Assembly (NCBI GenBank): GCA_029204225.1
Contig: CM055110.1
Coordinates: 18,099,501 to 18,163,500 of the forward strand
Length of the DNA: 64,000 nt
Direction: 5' to 3'
Source of the DNA: Diphasiastrum complanatum
Lineage: Eukaryota > Streptophyta > Lycopodiopsida > Lycopodiales > Lycopodiaceae
Shown: piece after piece, positions 46,738 to 60,159 of the stretch
Layout: every line of letters begins with the position of its first letter
How positions within the stretch are numbered: position 1 is the first letter of the stretch
Program-made: the position numbers and the translations under genes
The notes under the pieces: model-generated
What the model saw: only the letters and a program-made list of their open reading frames with translations
Told to the model about the DNA's origin: nothing
Database searches by the model: none

Positions 46738-46962
46738 ATGGCAAAGTATTTTGAAATTTTGGACCTAGGGGCCAGAATCGTAGCGAGGTTTCAGTCACAC
46801 TGTCCCCAAACGGCACGCATGTACTACAAGCCTCCCTCAGGTCACAAAGATGGGCATGATAAGCAGTCTTACTTTGGCTTTACATACTCCATTTTCCAAT
46901 CCGCTCCTGAACTGCCAACATACGATGGATTGAGGACAGACACATTCTTTGCCCTCTGCTGA
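46738..46962 (+). CDS. Small conserved plant protein of unknown function (74 aa)
   Basis: The intact frame runs from ATG 46738 to the stop TGA at 46962. Residues 1-30 read [19 protein letters not shown] and then [11 protein letters not shown], which I recall from a family of short, uncharacterised land-plant proteins with a (R)[14 protein letters not shown] signature; that recollection was not checked. The rest is Gly/His/Ser-containing with [15 protein letters not shown] and TDTFFALC at the end. No signal peptide or membrane segment is evident. Its GC-richer, unbroken sequence and upstream core-promoter features contrast with the surrounding decayed transposons, so it is probably a real host gene. 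The start is chosen at the ATG that begins the conserved block. Confidence 0.7.
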   Translation: MAKYFEILDLGARIVARFQSHCPQTARMYYKPPSGHKDGHDKQSYFGFTYSIFQSAPELPTYDGLRTDTFFALC

Positions 46963-49469
46963 TCCGATTAGCCATCGAAAATCGTTCCCAAAATCACTAC
47001 TCCTGATTGATTGATTGATTCTTTTGTCCATGAAAAGCTTTTTGGCTTTGAAGACATATTTTCTGCTTCTTAGCTCAAGTTTTTCTAAAGTAAGGTAAAG
47101 AACCATGAATATGAGCAGCTCATATGTCATGTGATTATTGAGTATATTCTTTTGTATCAACAAAAAGTTGATTACTATGAGCTGCTGTCTTTCAATCTGC
47201 ACTCCAACAATTATTTGGAGTGCTATTCACATCAGCTTAGATTACGCTGAAAACAGATTGATAGAAGGGACACTTTTGGGGTGCTTTTGGCCCTAAAGGG
47301 TCATTTGTGGACTTGGTGCAACAATTTTCCTTGAAAATGACACAAAAAATCAAAGATCTTACAAATATCATTTTGACATCAAAAGGTGTGATGTAATTTT
47401 TTGGCATTGGCTTGCAAAAGTCAATGTATGTGTTCAAGTTGGTCAACGGAAGTTTTGCAATAGTCAATGTTAAAATCATGTCTTAAATCATAAGGGTATG
47501 TACGCATAAAAATCCTTGCCACATTGCTACGGACTTCAATGCAAAAACTCATTCTTTTGGATGCACCTCTAGATCATGGAATGCAGATTCGTCCATGATG
47601 TTATGGTTGACCCCCAACAATTTCTCTGATATCTAATTTAATAGACCCCACTTATCGTTTCATTTTGTGTGTTTTTGTCATGATTTGTTTTAAAAAAAGA
47701 AGGGAAAATAGGAGATTGACTATTTTTACACTTTTTAATTTTACGATCCATCACCTTCATATACAAGTCATAAATATTTGTGTTCATCTTTTTTTTTTTT
47801 TGCCTGCATCCCTAGGCTCTCAACTTGAATGATCACCAATAACAATAATCAAATGAAGATTATTCATTTGCCTATACAAATTCATTTCATATATGTTCTT
47901 AGCTTTGCCGCAATAGTAGTAAGTTATTATGACGATTTGCTAAAATGAGTTTTAGTTTTTATTTTTATAATCTCTTTAAATGCAAAATTTGAATGTGATG
48001 CATAAGGCAAGCTTCTCATGATATATTAATCACCTTGATTGTTGTCATCATATCTCTACTCATGCACACACCTTGAATTAAAGTTCAATCCTTGAGGTAG
48101 ATAAAGGAAGTGCTAAGAAGTTTGCCATAGTTCCAAGACAACTAGGATTCGGAAATAGCTAATTGTCTTGCATCCAATCTTAAACAATAATGCCTTTCTG
48201 GTATTCACGACATTTGACCATAGAAGATTTTCACTTGTATGGTTGAGCAAGTGGGTGACTTTTTTGCAAGGGCTTTTCCATGAGGATTTCATTTGTCTTT
48301 AAACTAAAAAAAATTCAGAGAAATAGTTTTAATTCCAAAACTGTTGTAAGTTTTAACATGCATAGACCTTCAACATGTGTCCTAATTAATCATAATGAAG
48401 TCAAAAATCACTTTCTGGCATAGTCCAGACTGAAACGAATTCAGATGAAGATGATGTTTGGAATGCCTATTCTTGGCCAAATATAACATAACCACATTAA
48501 CCTAACTATCAAATTTTTCAAAAAACTATTCAACCCTATGATATGTCAAATAGAAATGATAGGAATCCACCAGAAAACAAGAAATTTTCATTCTGTAATC
48601 TAGATGAGATCTACACTGTCCATTAGACTATGGATAATATTGGACGAGGGATGTGGTTTGGATGTGGACTAGATAAATTGTATCGAAGTGATTTGAATCT
48701 GACCTAATGTGTGTGTGTGTTTTTGAACCTAACAAATCTAAACAAAACTGCACATTATCAGTACAATACCAAACATACGAATATTAAAGTAAATCAAATT
48801 CGTATAGAGTCAGCAGAGTCAAACATATCATATTGAGCAAACCTAACAACCAACAAAAGCTCCGAGTTGAGGAGAATATGCTCACCTGCATCCATCCACA
48901 ACAACAACTGTGTTAGAATAGGAACGTTATTGTGGGAACTACAGGTGTCTACACATATTCTCAGTTGTTATCCATGTCGCAACAAGTAGTCATTGCCAAG
49001 TTAGGTGACTCTAATTTTCTCCATATCATGAGTAAAGCCAGTCGGACATTTCTCTACTCAAAGTTACAAAATTATAAGGTTAACAATGTATAATCAGTGC
49101 TTGAAAGTCAACAATTACAAAAGTACGACTAAAGTAGACAATTACATCCAGACTAGTTGTTCAAAACTATCTGCCATTACCCTTTTCAAAATGCTTATCA
49201 GAACACCATCCCTTTTTCTAAGTAACAACTTAGAAAAACATTTATTGCACTGTCAATTTCATATTGTTAGGGCATTACCATCCACAAATAAGTATATATA
49301 GACTTTAACAAACATGTCTAAGTGTGTGTGTTACAAAAAACAATTACTCACAGGACATTACCCTCCATTTAGTAGAACATGTCAAAAAATATATATACAG
49401 TAAGTAACTTTGTCATATCTTTAAGCTATATGACATAACCCAACATCAGCAAACCACTATGGAGAAAGT
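46963..49469. other. Intergenic sequence, no gene recognised
   Basis: AT-rich. Probable 3' UTR of the small gene at the left. No transposon domain is recognised. Confidence 0.4.
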
Positions 49470-51292
49470 GGAATAGGAACAATTCCCTTGTATGTTGGAT
49501 CATCCAAAAGGATGAGTCTTGATAATGTTCTCTATGTTCCTACGTTAACCAAAAACTTGCTTAGTGTTGGCCAGTTAATGGATAATGTCCTAAATGTACA
49601 ATTTAAGCATGGAGTTTGTTCCATCCTTAGAAATGATGAATGTATAGCCAAAGGCTTTAAACAAGGTAGATTGTTTAAGCTTGATGCTAATGTTGCAGTG
49701 GAGAGTGTTAACTTGGCAAAGGTGGAGTTATCAAAGGTGGAATTGTGGCACAAAAGGTTGGGCCACCCCAACTACAAAGCCATGGAATCTATGGTAGCAA
49801 AGGAGCTTGCAGTTGGACTCCCCAAGCATTTGTCAAAGTGTGAGAAGATATGTGAAGCATGCAGCCTCTCAAAGGCTCACAAACTACCCTTCTCAAGATC
49901 TACATCAAGATCAAACTCTCCTCTTGAACTCATCCATTCGGATGTTCATAGTTTTTCACATGAGTCTAATGGTGGTGCCAAGTACTATGTAATATTCATT
50001 GATGACTATTCTAGATTTTTTTGGATGTACCTCTTGTCTAGCAAATCAATGGTGCTTGATTCTTTTGTAAAGTTCAAGACTTTGGTATAAAATCAGCTTA
50101 GTACGAAGATTAAGGTATTAAGGAGTGATAATGGAGGTGAATATATCTCCAATAAGTGGATTGGCTTTTGTAGTTCTAATGGCATAAAGAGGGAGTTGTC
50201 ATGTCCATACACCCCTCAACAAAATGGAGTTAGTGAGAGAAGAAATAGATCTCTTTGTGAGTGTGCTAAGGCCTTAAGGCTAGATGCTTCTCTATCCAAA
50301 CCATTTTGGGATGAAGCAATAACTTGTGCTAACTATTTGTGCAATAGATTGCCAAACCAAGCCATTGGAGGAATCACACCAGTTGAAGCTCTATTTGGAG
50401 AGAAGCCCAATCTTAAGGATCTCAAAGTTTTTGGATCCACTTGCTATGTACACCAATCCTTGGATAAGAGAAGGAAGGATGATGCAACATCCATCAAAGG
50501 CAACTTTGTGGGATATGGTGAGAATAGCAAAGGCTATAGAGTCTTCAATCTCATCACTAGCAAGGTGATAGTTAGTTGGGATGTTATTTTTTATGAAGGA
50601 CATGCTTGTGATTTGGATGATAATGCTACTAATCATCTTGATGCCAAGGATCATGCTAGGATGGAGGAGGAGCTTCCAAGTGAAGAAGAACTTGAGGAGC
50701 CACCTCAAGATGCAAGAACGTCAAGAACTCCAAGAACTCCAAGAAGATCTACAAGGGCAAGATCCAAGCCATTGAGGCTCACCTATGATGGTCAAGGTGA
50801 TCAAAGGGAAGGCTCATCATCTTTCACATCTTACACTTTTCTTACTTCAATGTTAGATGAGCCAACATGCTATGAAGATGCTTGTAAGTCTAAAAGTTGG
50901 ATGGATGCTATGCAAGTAGAGTATGATGCTCTTATTGAGAATCATACTTGGGATCTTGTGGATCTTCCTCAAGGGAAGAAACCTCTTCTAGGCTTGTAGC
51001 CAAAGGTTTTTTACAAACCAAAGGCATTGATTATGATGAGACTTTTGCTTATGTGGCTAAGCTTGTTACTATCAGGTTGATCATTAGTCTTGCTACAACC
51101 TTCAATTGGGAACTATTCCAACTTGACTTCACAAATGCATTCCTCAATGGTTATCTGGAGGAAGAGATCTACATGAGGCAACCCGAGGGCTTCATCAAGG
51201 CAAAGCATGAAGGAAAGGTGTGTTTTTTGAAGAAGAGCCTTTATGGGCTCAAGCAAGCACCTAGAGCATGGTACTCTAGGCTACATGGCTAG
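49470..51292 (+). pseudogene. Copia pol fragment (copia 4): integrase to RT
   Basis: It starts at IPLYVGSSKRMSLDNVLYV (pre-integrase). 49488-50090 includes LWHKRLGHPNYK and CEACSLSKAHK (zinc site), then SDVHSFSHESNGG. One TAA near 50089 precedes RSDNGGEYISN. 50196-50999 has CPYTPQQNGVSERRNR, an acidic linker with RTPRRSTRARSKPLRL and [13 protein letters not shown]. After a deletion, RT reads [36 protein letters not shown] and [11 protein letters not shown], then stops. Catalytic YVDD and RNase H are absent, so it is 3'-truncated. Confidence 0.9.
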
Positions 51293-51633
51293 ATTTGCCA
51301 ATGTAGGCAATTTTTCACATCTCTCTCTAAAATCCCATAGTTAATCTAGATTCATTCATGTTGCTAAATATTTACTCGAATTGTCGCACAATCTATTAGG
51401 AAATACATGGGAATCGCAAACTGGTATCTACGCAACAGTCAAGCTATCGAAGGAGTCTTAACAATCAAACTATCGAAGGAGTATCGAGTGTCGAGTGTCA
51501 ATAGTCAACTATCGATAGAAGCCTATGTAGAACACTTCGACGAACAAATCTCAGTTATACTAACAAAGTGTACAGTTTAATCAACAAAGGTTGAGAAATC
51601 GAATTCAAAAACATCAACATTTGTTCATTCGAA
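51293..51633. other. Short spacer with actatcgaaggagt repeats
   Basis: The phrase (a/g)ctatcgaaggagt occurs twice (about 51443 and 51470), followed by cgagtgtcgagtgtc. No coding is seen. Confidence 0.4.
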
Positions 51634-52545
51634 TCAACCAATGACGATTCGATCTTTATTCTTTCGACTTTTATTCTTCTTCGATAGATGAACGAATTCG
51701 AAAGATAAATTGTCGAACCTTGAAACGAACATATCACCTTGATCTCTCTTTTTCTTGAAGCAGTCACTAGCAAAATGTCTTTTGACTCCACAATAGAAAC
51801 ATTTTAGCCTAGATCTATCTTTCTTCTTGCCAACAAAAGTAGAAGCCTCACCTTGATATTGCCCTTTAGACCACTTGCCTTTGCCCTTGAACTTGCCCTT
51901 TGAGAACATAGCCTCTTCCTCTCCAACTTGAGAAATGGAAATAGATCCTTCTCTTGATAGAAACCTAAACTCCTCATTCACCAAGATCCCTTGCAAATCC
52001 ACCATACTTGGCAAAGTCTTTTGAATAGTAAAACTTTGAACAAGACTAGCATGATCATCCAACAAGCCATTAAGAACAACTTGAACAAGTTTTACTTCCT
52101 TAATGCTTTCATCAATACATGCTAACTCATCATTGAATGCCTTACCTCTCAAAACAAAAGCATGAGCACTTTCATCCTTCTTTTGCATACTTTGAAAGAT
52201 TTGCCTCTTAAGGGTTAGTACCCTTGATGTAGACTTGAACTCATAAAGCATTTTCAAAGCTTCCCAAGCCTCACTTGATGAAGTATACTTACCAACTTCC
52301 TTGAGAAGTTCATTTGTAACATTCATCTTGATCACATGAAGATCTTTCTTTGCCCTCCTATCATACCTCAATTGTTCTTGAGGTGCCAAAGGTCTTTCCT
52401 CCACACCTACAACAATATCCATCAACTCATTTATCTCAAGGAGAGACTCCATTCTCACCTTTCAAGTAGAATAGTTGCTTGAGGTAAGCCTATCATTGCT
52501 TTCCAACATGAAGCCAGCTATGTTGCAATAACTTGATCTTCTCTT
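51634..52545 (-). pseudogene. Copia gag fragment, minus strand
   Basis: An open stretch of 274 codons contains VGVEERPLAPQEQLRYD, SSEAWEALKMLYEFKS, a Lys/Gly-rich part and the knuckle CFYCGVKRHFASDC. Upstream in frame is GFMLESNDRLTSSNYST followed by TGA where TGG is expected. Pol is missing on its 3' side. It is the same family as the gag at 55698. Confidence 0.88.
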
Positions 52546-54430
<1,885 letters not shown>

Positions 54431-54766
54431 GTTGAGTTTTAGTAATGAAAGAAGTATATCTCTTATCATGGATGTAATTGTGAAAATTTGTCAACAAGTT
54501 TGTTGGTTTATTGGCATTTTTGGAGGCCAAAATGAAATCTCAACTCAGAGATAGGTTCATATTTGTCAATAAAGGCCTCAAAAGTGTTTGTACTATTTTT
54601 GACAAGTAGATAAGTGGTTTATGTCGGATTTGGACCCATTCTAATTGGCTAAATTTGATACATTGCATCTAGACTAGTATTTCTAGGTTTTTCATGAAGT
54701 ATCCAGAAGTTTTAGGTCAAGTTTGGGAAAAGTGACCATATGATATTTTGGAAGCTATAAATAGCT

Positions 54767-55105
54767 ATACCTGTGTGGAGAAATACCATCAATGTTTCTT
54801 TCTTTGTAGAGATCTCATCTCTTGTGTTTCCATGTCCATCTCATGTGTTTTTCTCTTGATATCTTGGTTTTCTATGTGTAGATTATGATAGATCTTGATT
54901 CCACACGTGTGAAGGACAATACCTTCCTGCTGTTGTATGAAAAGGGATAGTACCATATTGTATATGATCAGATCTTAGTGATTTATGCAATTATAGCATG
55001 CTAAAATTAATGATTTCTATCTTGCAGATAAAACGAGATATGCATCCAAATTTGGCTAAAATCTTGTTGATTCACTAAATGTGTTTTGGATCTGTAATTT
55101 TCACA
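54767..55105 (+). repeat. Candidate 5' LTR (3' part) of copia 5
   Basis: gctataaatagc at 54766-54777 resembles an LTR TATA box. The segment ends ...tttcaca, followed at once by a primer-site-like sequence. The left border of the LTR was not found. Confidence 0.5.
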
Positions 55106-55118
55106 TGGTATTAGAGAA
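55106..55118 (+). other. Degenerate primer binding site, copia 5
   Basis: TGGTATTAGAGAA matches TGGTATCAGAGC at most positions, at the expected place after an LTR ending in CA. Confidence 0.55.
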
Positions 55119-55697
55119 GTTGTAGGCCAAAGTTGGTGTTTATTCCAAATCTAGATGTGGATTTGAGGGCATCATATATTTTGAAGGTGTTTCTAGATCA
55201 AATCTTGCATTTTCAAGTATAGAAAGTGGATCTTTGTGGTCCAATCATCATTTTAGGTCAAATTGCTTGTGGATGGCCAATTTTTGAAACGAGTTTCTTG
55301 AATGTGGAGACAAAAATTTCTCATGCTTGTGGATGGTACATTCTATTAGATGAGATATCTAGATTCTAGCTTTTGCATGTAGATTTTGCTTGATTCAATA
55401 TTTTGCATTTTTGGTGAAACCCTAAATTTGATAGGATCTCTTGATTTTAAGTTGCTGGACTTTTTCAAGAGCATGTTTCAATCTTAGGTGCTAGAAAAGT
55501 TCATCATATTGTGTTTAAATCTATTGTGATCAAGAAATCAAGAATCTATGTGCTAGGATTTGCTAAAAAGAGAGAAATGAGAGGCTAGATTGTTTCCATA
55601 TCTTTGTGATTTGTTCTTGAGTTTCATTTTTTGATATTTTCAAGGGAGTGCCAAGCAAATTGGAACAAGTTCAAAGAGAAGATCAGATCATTGTGAC

Positions 55698-56220
55698 ATG
55701 GAAACCTCAAGTGGCTTCATGTTGGAAGGCAATGATAGGCTTACGTCAACAAATTATTCTACTTGGAAGGTGAGGATGGAATCTTTGTTTGAGATGAATG
55801 ATTTGATGGATATTATTGTAGGTGTGGAGGAGAGACCTTTGGCACCTCAAGAACAATTGAGGTATGACAATAGGGCAAAGAAAGCTCTACATGTGATCAA
55901 GATGAATGTGACTAATGAACTTCTCAAGGAAGTTGGTAAGTGCACAACATCAAGTGAGGCTTGGGAATCTTTGAAAAAGGCTTATGAGTCCAAGTCTATA
56001 TCTAGGGTCCTAACCCTAAGGAGGCAAAATTTTTGAAGTCTTCAAAAGAAGGATGAAGGTGCTCATGCTTTTGTTTTGAGAGTTAAAGCTTTGAGTGATG
56101 AACCATCATGCATTAGTGAAAGCATTAAGGACGTGGAGCTTGTTGAAGTTGTTCTTAATGGCTTGTTGGATGAATGAGGAGTTTATGTTCTAAGTTGTTA
56201 TCCATGTCCCCAATTGTTGA
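55698..56220 (+). pseudogene. Copia 5 gag (truncated)
   Basis: ATG is at 55698: FMLEGNDRLTSTNYSTWKV, VGVEERPLAPQEQLRYD and TSSEAWESLKKAYESKS. A stop at 56036 is followed in frame by KKDEGAHAFVLRVKA and LNGLLDE, ending near 56175. Pol is absent. It is closely related to the inverted gag fragment at 51.6-52.5 kb. Confidence 0.87.
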
Positions 56221-56542
56221 AGTTGAGTAGTTGGGTTAAGGCACTCAATCCCCACCTATTGATATTTAATCCAATGTTGATATCTTTAGCGTGCTTAATT
56301 GTTTATTGAGTCAAATATATAGCACATTTCGTAATAATAAATCCTGTAAGCCTCCACTTCTTCAAAGGGCCATAACTGTCTAGGAAAGAAATTAAGAGGT
56401 GAAGCTTAAAGGAGAACATTTTATGGAATACAAATCTTCAACATTATAAAAAAAACATATTTTAAAGTTTGGAAAAAGGCCTCAAGGGCCTTATGCTATG
56501 AATGTTAATGATAAGTCATTCCAATGTGAAAAAGGTGATAAT
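56221..56542 (+). other. Decayed copia gag-like sequence before LTR A
   Basis: Near 56525 one frame reads FQCEKGDNCGN, a possible zinc-knuckle trace. No other feature is seen. Confidence 0.3.
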
Positions 56543-57376
56543 TGTGGAAATATGCAAAATTGGACCAAGAATGGATCCTAAAATGATCCACAAGAGTGAT
56601 TGGATGTTAGATACAATTGATCTATCAATCTACACAAGATTTAGATCAATCTAGATCAAATTTAGATGAGAAAATCTAACAAGAACAATCATAAATGAAA
56701 GGGCATTGTACTTGCTGGTTTCGCACATGTGAAAACATGTCAGAGTACGGACTCCAGCCTGAAATCAAAGTACAATGTGATAGGAACCCAAAACTATCAA
56801 GAAAAATCAAGACAAATGATGAAATTGACAAGAATTGCCTACAAAACCAAGATTGGTGTTGCTTGTTTATTATGGCCAAATGTGGCTCTATATATACAAA
56901 AAGTGGGAGCTCGTGGTACTGATCATCCCTTTGATCTCACATGTGTGAGGGTGCCTTATCATGTGATGATTCATCATGCAAAATTGACACTTGGACAAAA
57001 CCTTCTATTTTGAGCACTTTTGGTCCATTTTTCTTCTATGTAGAGAACTAGAAAAAACTCTTCTTGAAGTGCAAATTCGACTTCCTCAGCCTATTCCACA
57101 CATGTGAGAAGATCTCTACACATGGGATTTGACACCTAGTCTCATGATGTGGCTTCATGCAATCTCTAGATTGATGCCATGTGGCATATGGCTAAAAAAC
57201 ATGATTTTGGCTTTTTTAGCCAATAGAACTTGACTTAAACTAAATGTACAAGCTATATGATTGTACTACATGAAAAGTACATTTATTTCACACGTGGGAA
57301 CAGGCTCCACACATGTGTAATCATCCTATATACATATATTTGGCCTAGACCAAGCATAATATTTGCATTTTTCACA
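56543..57376 (-). repeat. LTR A (3' LTR, 834 bp)
   Basis: It starts TGTGGAAATATGC and ends TTTTTCACA, followed by ctcctcaaa (a minus-strand purine tract). It contains several palindromic cacatgtg/cacacgtg sites (56724, 56938, 57099, 57291, 57310). Confidence 0.85.
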
Positions 57377-57468
57377 CTCCTCAAAAATCTAGCTTGATAA
57401 AAAGATGATGATCTTGAACTTGACTCCATGGACTGAATTGGTCTTTGTTGGTTCAAAAAGTGTGAAGA

Positions 57469-58254
57469 TCAGCCAATGAAATTGACATTGACATCTTTGA
57501 TGAACTTGAGAGCTTTGCACCATCCTAACACCTCCATAATTGATTCCTTCCAAATTTCATGTAGATGCTTGACCTTGAGGCTCGCTCCTTCTTCATGTGC
57601 ATGCTCCTCCATGAGGAAATAAAGATTTCTTGTTGTCTTATTAGGATCACAAAGATCTAACATCATGTTACCATGATCTAGAGAATTAGACTCATCCAAA
57701 TTGGCAAGACTATGCATGCTATAATAACAAAGTGTTTGCATCATATCTTCATGCTTGTTTACCATGCTAATCTCAGATCCAATGAGGCTAAATACTTTAT
57801 TATGGAGATAAGTGTCTTTAGAAGATGATTCAATTACTCTCATAAAGAGTTTACAATTTGCCTCAATAGAAATTTTCAAACTATGAGTGAACAAATGACT
57901 TTTGCTCTTGCATGACTTAAGAGCATACATTTGATGAAATAACCTTTTGCTCTCTAATTGATTTAAAATCAATTTCAAACTTTTAAGAACATCAAAGCAA
58001 ATTGATTCATCAAATGACATAAGAGAACTAAGTATGAGATGTATACCACATGAGATATGCTCCTCTTTCCCTTGAAGTGTGAGCCACATGGGCTCAACCA
58101 TGTTTCTTGAGTTTCTTTTTGGAATCACAACTTGAGAAAGTCTCTCCTCCTCAATCCTTGGCACACTTGAACCTTGAGAAGGACTCTCCTCAATCATTGG
58201 CACACTTGAACCTTGAGATGACTCCTTAAGATCCTTTTCATAATGCTCCTTCTT
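57469..58254 (-). pseudogene. Long ORF of the non-autonomous element, C-terminal part
   Basis: The frame is open from the edge of the inserted solo LTR to the stop at 57469, adding 261 residues. It reads KKEHYEKDLKESSQG, two PSQGSSVP-like repeats, NMVEPMWLTLQGKEE and SSLMSFDESICFD (like the copia linker between integrase and RT), then ANCKLFMRVIESSSKDTY and HNKVFSLIGSEI, which resemble a segment in the N-terminal part. The currently readable frame begins at an ATG within the solo LTR (58365). The function is unknown; no enzyme motif is seen. Confidence 0.65.
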
Positions 58255-58259
58255 GATGG

Positions 58260-59091
58260 TGTGAAAAATGCAAAAATAAGCTTGGTAGAGGCCAAAAATC
58301 TTGTATATAGATAAACACACATGTGTGAAGCCTGTTCCCACATGTGAAACTAGTGTAATTGTCATGTACCATAATCAGATATGCTGTACATATGATTTAA
58401 TTCAAGTTCTAGTGGATAAAATGGCCAAAAACTAGTTTTCTAGACATATGACACATGGCATCAATCTTTTGATTGCATGAGCCACATCCTTTGGTTAGGT
58501 GTCATATCCCATGTGTATAAGACAGCTCACTCGTGTGGAATAAGCTGAAGTAGGCTAATTTTGACTTCTAGAAGATTTCCAATAAGATCTCCATATAGAA
58601 GGAAAATGGACCAAAAGTGCTCAAAATAGAAGGTTTTGTCCAAGTGTCAGTTTTGCATGATGAATCATCATATGACAAAGCACCTTCACACATGTGGGAT
58701 CAGAGGGATGATCAGTACCACGAGCTCCCACTTATTGTATACATAGAGCCACATTTGGCCATAATCAATGTGAGACACCAATCTTGGTTTTGGAAGCATT
58801 TTAGAGTGATTCTCTCCATTTGTCTACATTTGTTTTGATTGTATTGAGGTTCTATGAATGTGTACTTGATTTTCAGGTTGGAGTCCGTTCTCAAACAATA
58901 TTTCACACGTGTGAAACCATAAAGTACACTTACCTTCAATTAATGATTGTTCTTGTTAGGATTTTGTGCCTAAAATTGATCTAGATTGATCTTAATTTGA
59001 AGTAAATTGATAGATCAAGTAATCTGACAACCAATCCCTCTTGAGGATCAGATTAGGATCCACTCTTGGTCCTTTTTGTACTTTTTGCACA
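58260..59091 (+). mobile_element. Solo LTR B, inverted, TSD gatgg
   Basis: 832 bp, starting TGTGAAAAATGC and ending TTTTTGCACA. It matches LTR A in reverse orientation over its whole length, though more diverged. gatgg flanks both sides (58255-58259 and 59092-59096). It splits the element's long ORF at an exact codon-consistent position. Confidence 0.88.
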
Positions 59092-60159
59092 GATGGAAAT
59101 CCGAGACCTCCATGTCTCATAATGATCATAACAACCATGACCATACAATATGCACTTCCTATGATTATCAAGATTACTTATGCTAGAAACATAAGTCCAA
59201 AAATCACCACAACTTGGCATGATTTTTCTAATATTGAAATCAAAAGGTATTTCCATCTCAATAAGGCTAACTACTTGCTTATGGATATAAGTGTCCACTT
59301 TGGATGCTTCACTTATTCTCATAAGAAGTTTACAACTTGCCTTTAAGATTGAAAACTTACAATTTTCATCTTTATGAATGAACACATCATTCATGATCTT
59401 ATTGAAACCAAAAGATCCTACATTATGAAGACATTTCCATTTCCTTGACTTCATAACTAATGTAATCTTACAAGGAGAATATACTTTGCTATCTTTTAAG
59501 GCATTACGCTCAACTAGTATTGCCTTAATCCACCTTTGAGATACAAAAATCTCTTCAAAGCAAAATGGTTCTTCATAAGTTGACATGAGAGCATAAATGA
59601 AACTATGTTCATTTTGTAATTGATCCTTATTCTTGATTGATTTCTCTTGGATAATAACAATAAGTTTGAACTTATCCAAAGTTCCAAGCAAACTACTCTC
59701 CAAGGATATGAAATAAATCCAAGTTACTTTTATGAAAGTGACATCTACCTTTGCATCTTGAACCAAACAATGCACTTCCAAATAAAAAATTTCAAAAGTT
59801 TTGACATGTGTTGTGATGGACTCTTGAAGACAATTATTGCAAGTCCTTGTGAGACTCCAAGCCTCATTCACCTTTCCACAAAGGAAACACCTTTCCTTGG
59901 ACTTGTCCTTCTTGTATTTGCATTTCGAACTTGAAGCTCCATCCTTCACCTTGGCCCCCTTGCTTTGGTTCTCCTTGGATGGATTGGTCTTCTTTTTGTA
60001 GCATCTTGAGGAAAAATATCCTTCCTTGCCACAAAGGTTGCACTTAGGATCCTTACTTGCCTTCAATAGGATGCCACCTATTGATGCCATGTGAAACAAA
60101 ACTTGTGATATGATTCTACAAATGTAATTTGTGACTCTCAAGAGACTAGATTTGAACAT
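59092..60159 (-). pseudogene. Long ORF of the non-autonomous element, N-terminal part
   Basis: From ATG 60159, 356 codons are open up to the solo LTR border. It reads a zinc-knuckle-like CNLCGKEGYFSSRC (Tyr in place of His), Lys/Ser-rich sequence, and a second Cys cluster CFLCGKVNEAW...TC. It then reads an unfamiliar hydrophobic region, YEEPFCFEE with RWIKAILVERNAL (similar to the copia pol linker), and SCKLLMRISEASKVDTY. It probably arose from gag fused to pol-linker sequence. Its product, if made, would be a gag-like RNA-binding protein, but this is an inference. Confidence 0.65.

Noticed and set aside
46499-46768. 89-codon frame overlapping the small conserved gene
   Set aside because: Different frame from the conserved QTARMYY block; it lies in the 5' UTR region and has no recognised similarity.
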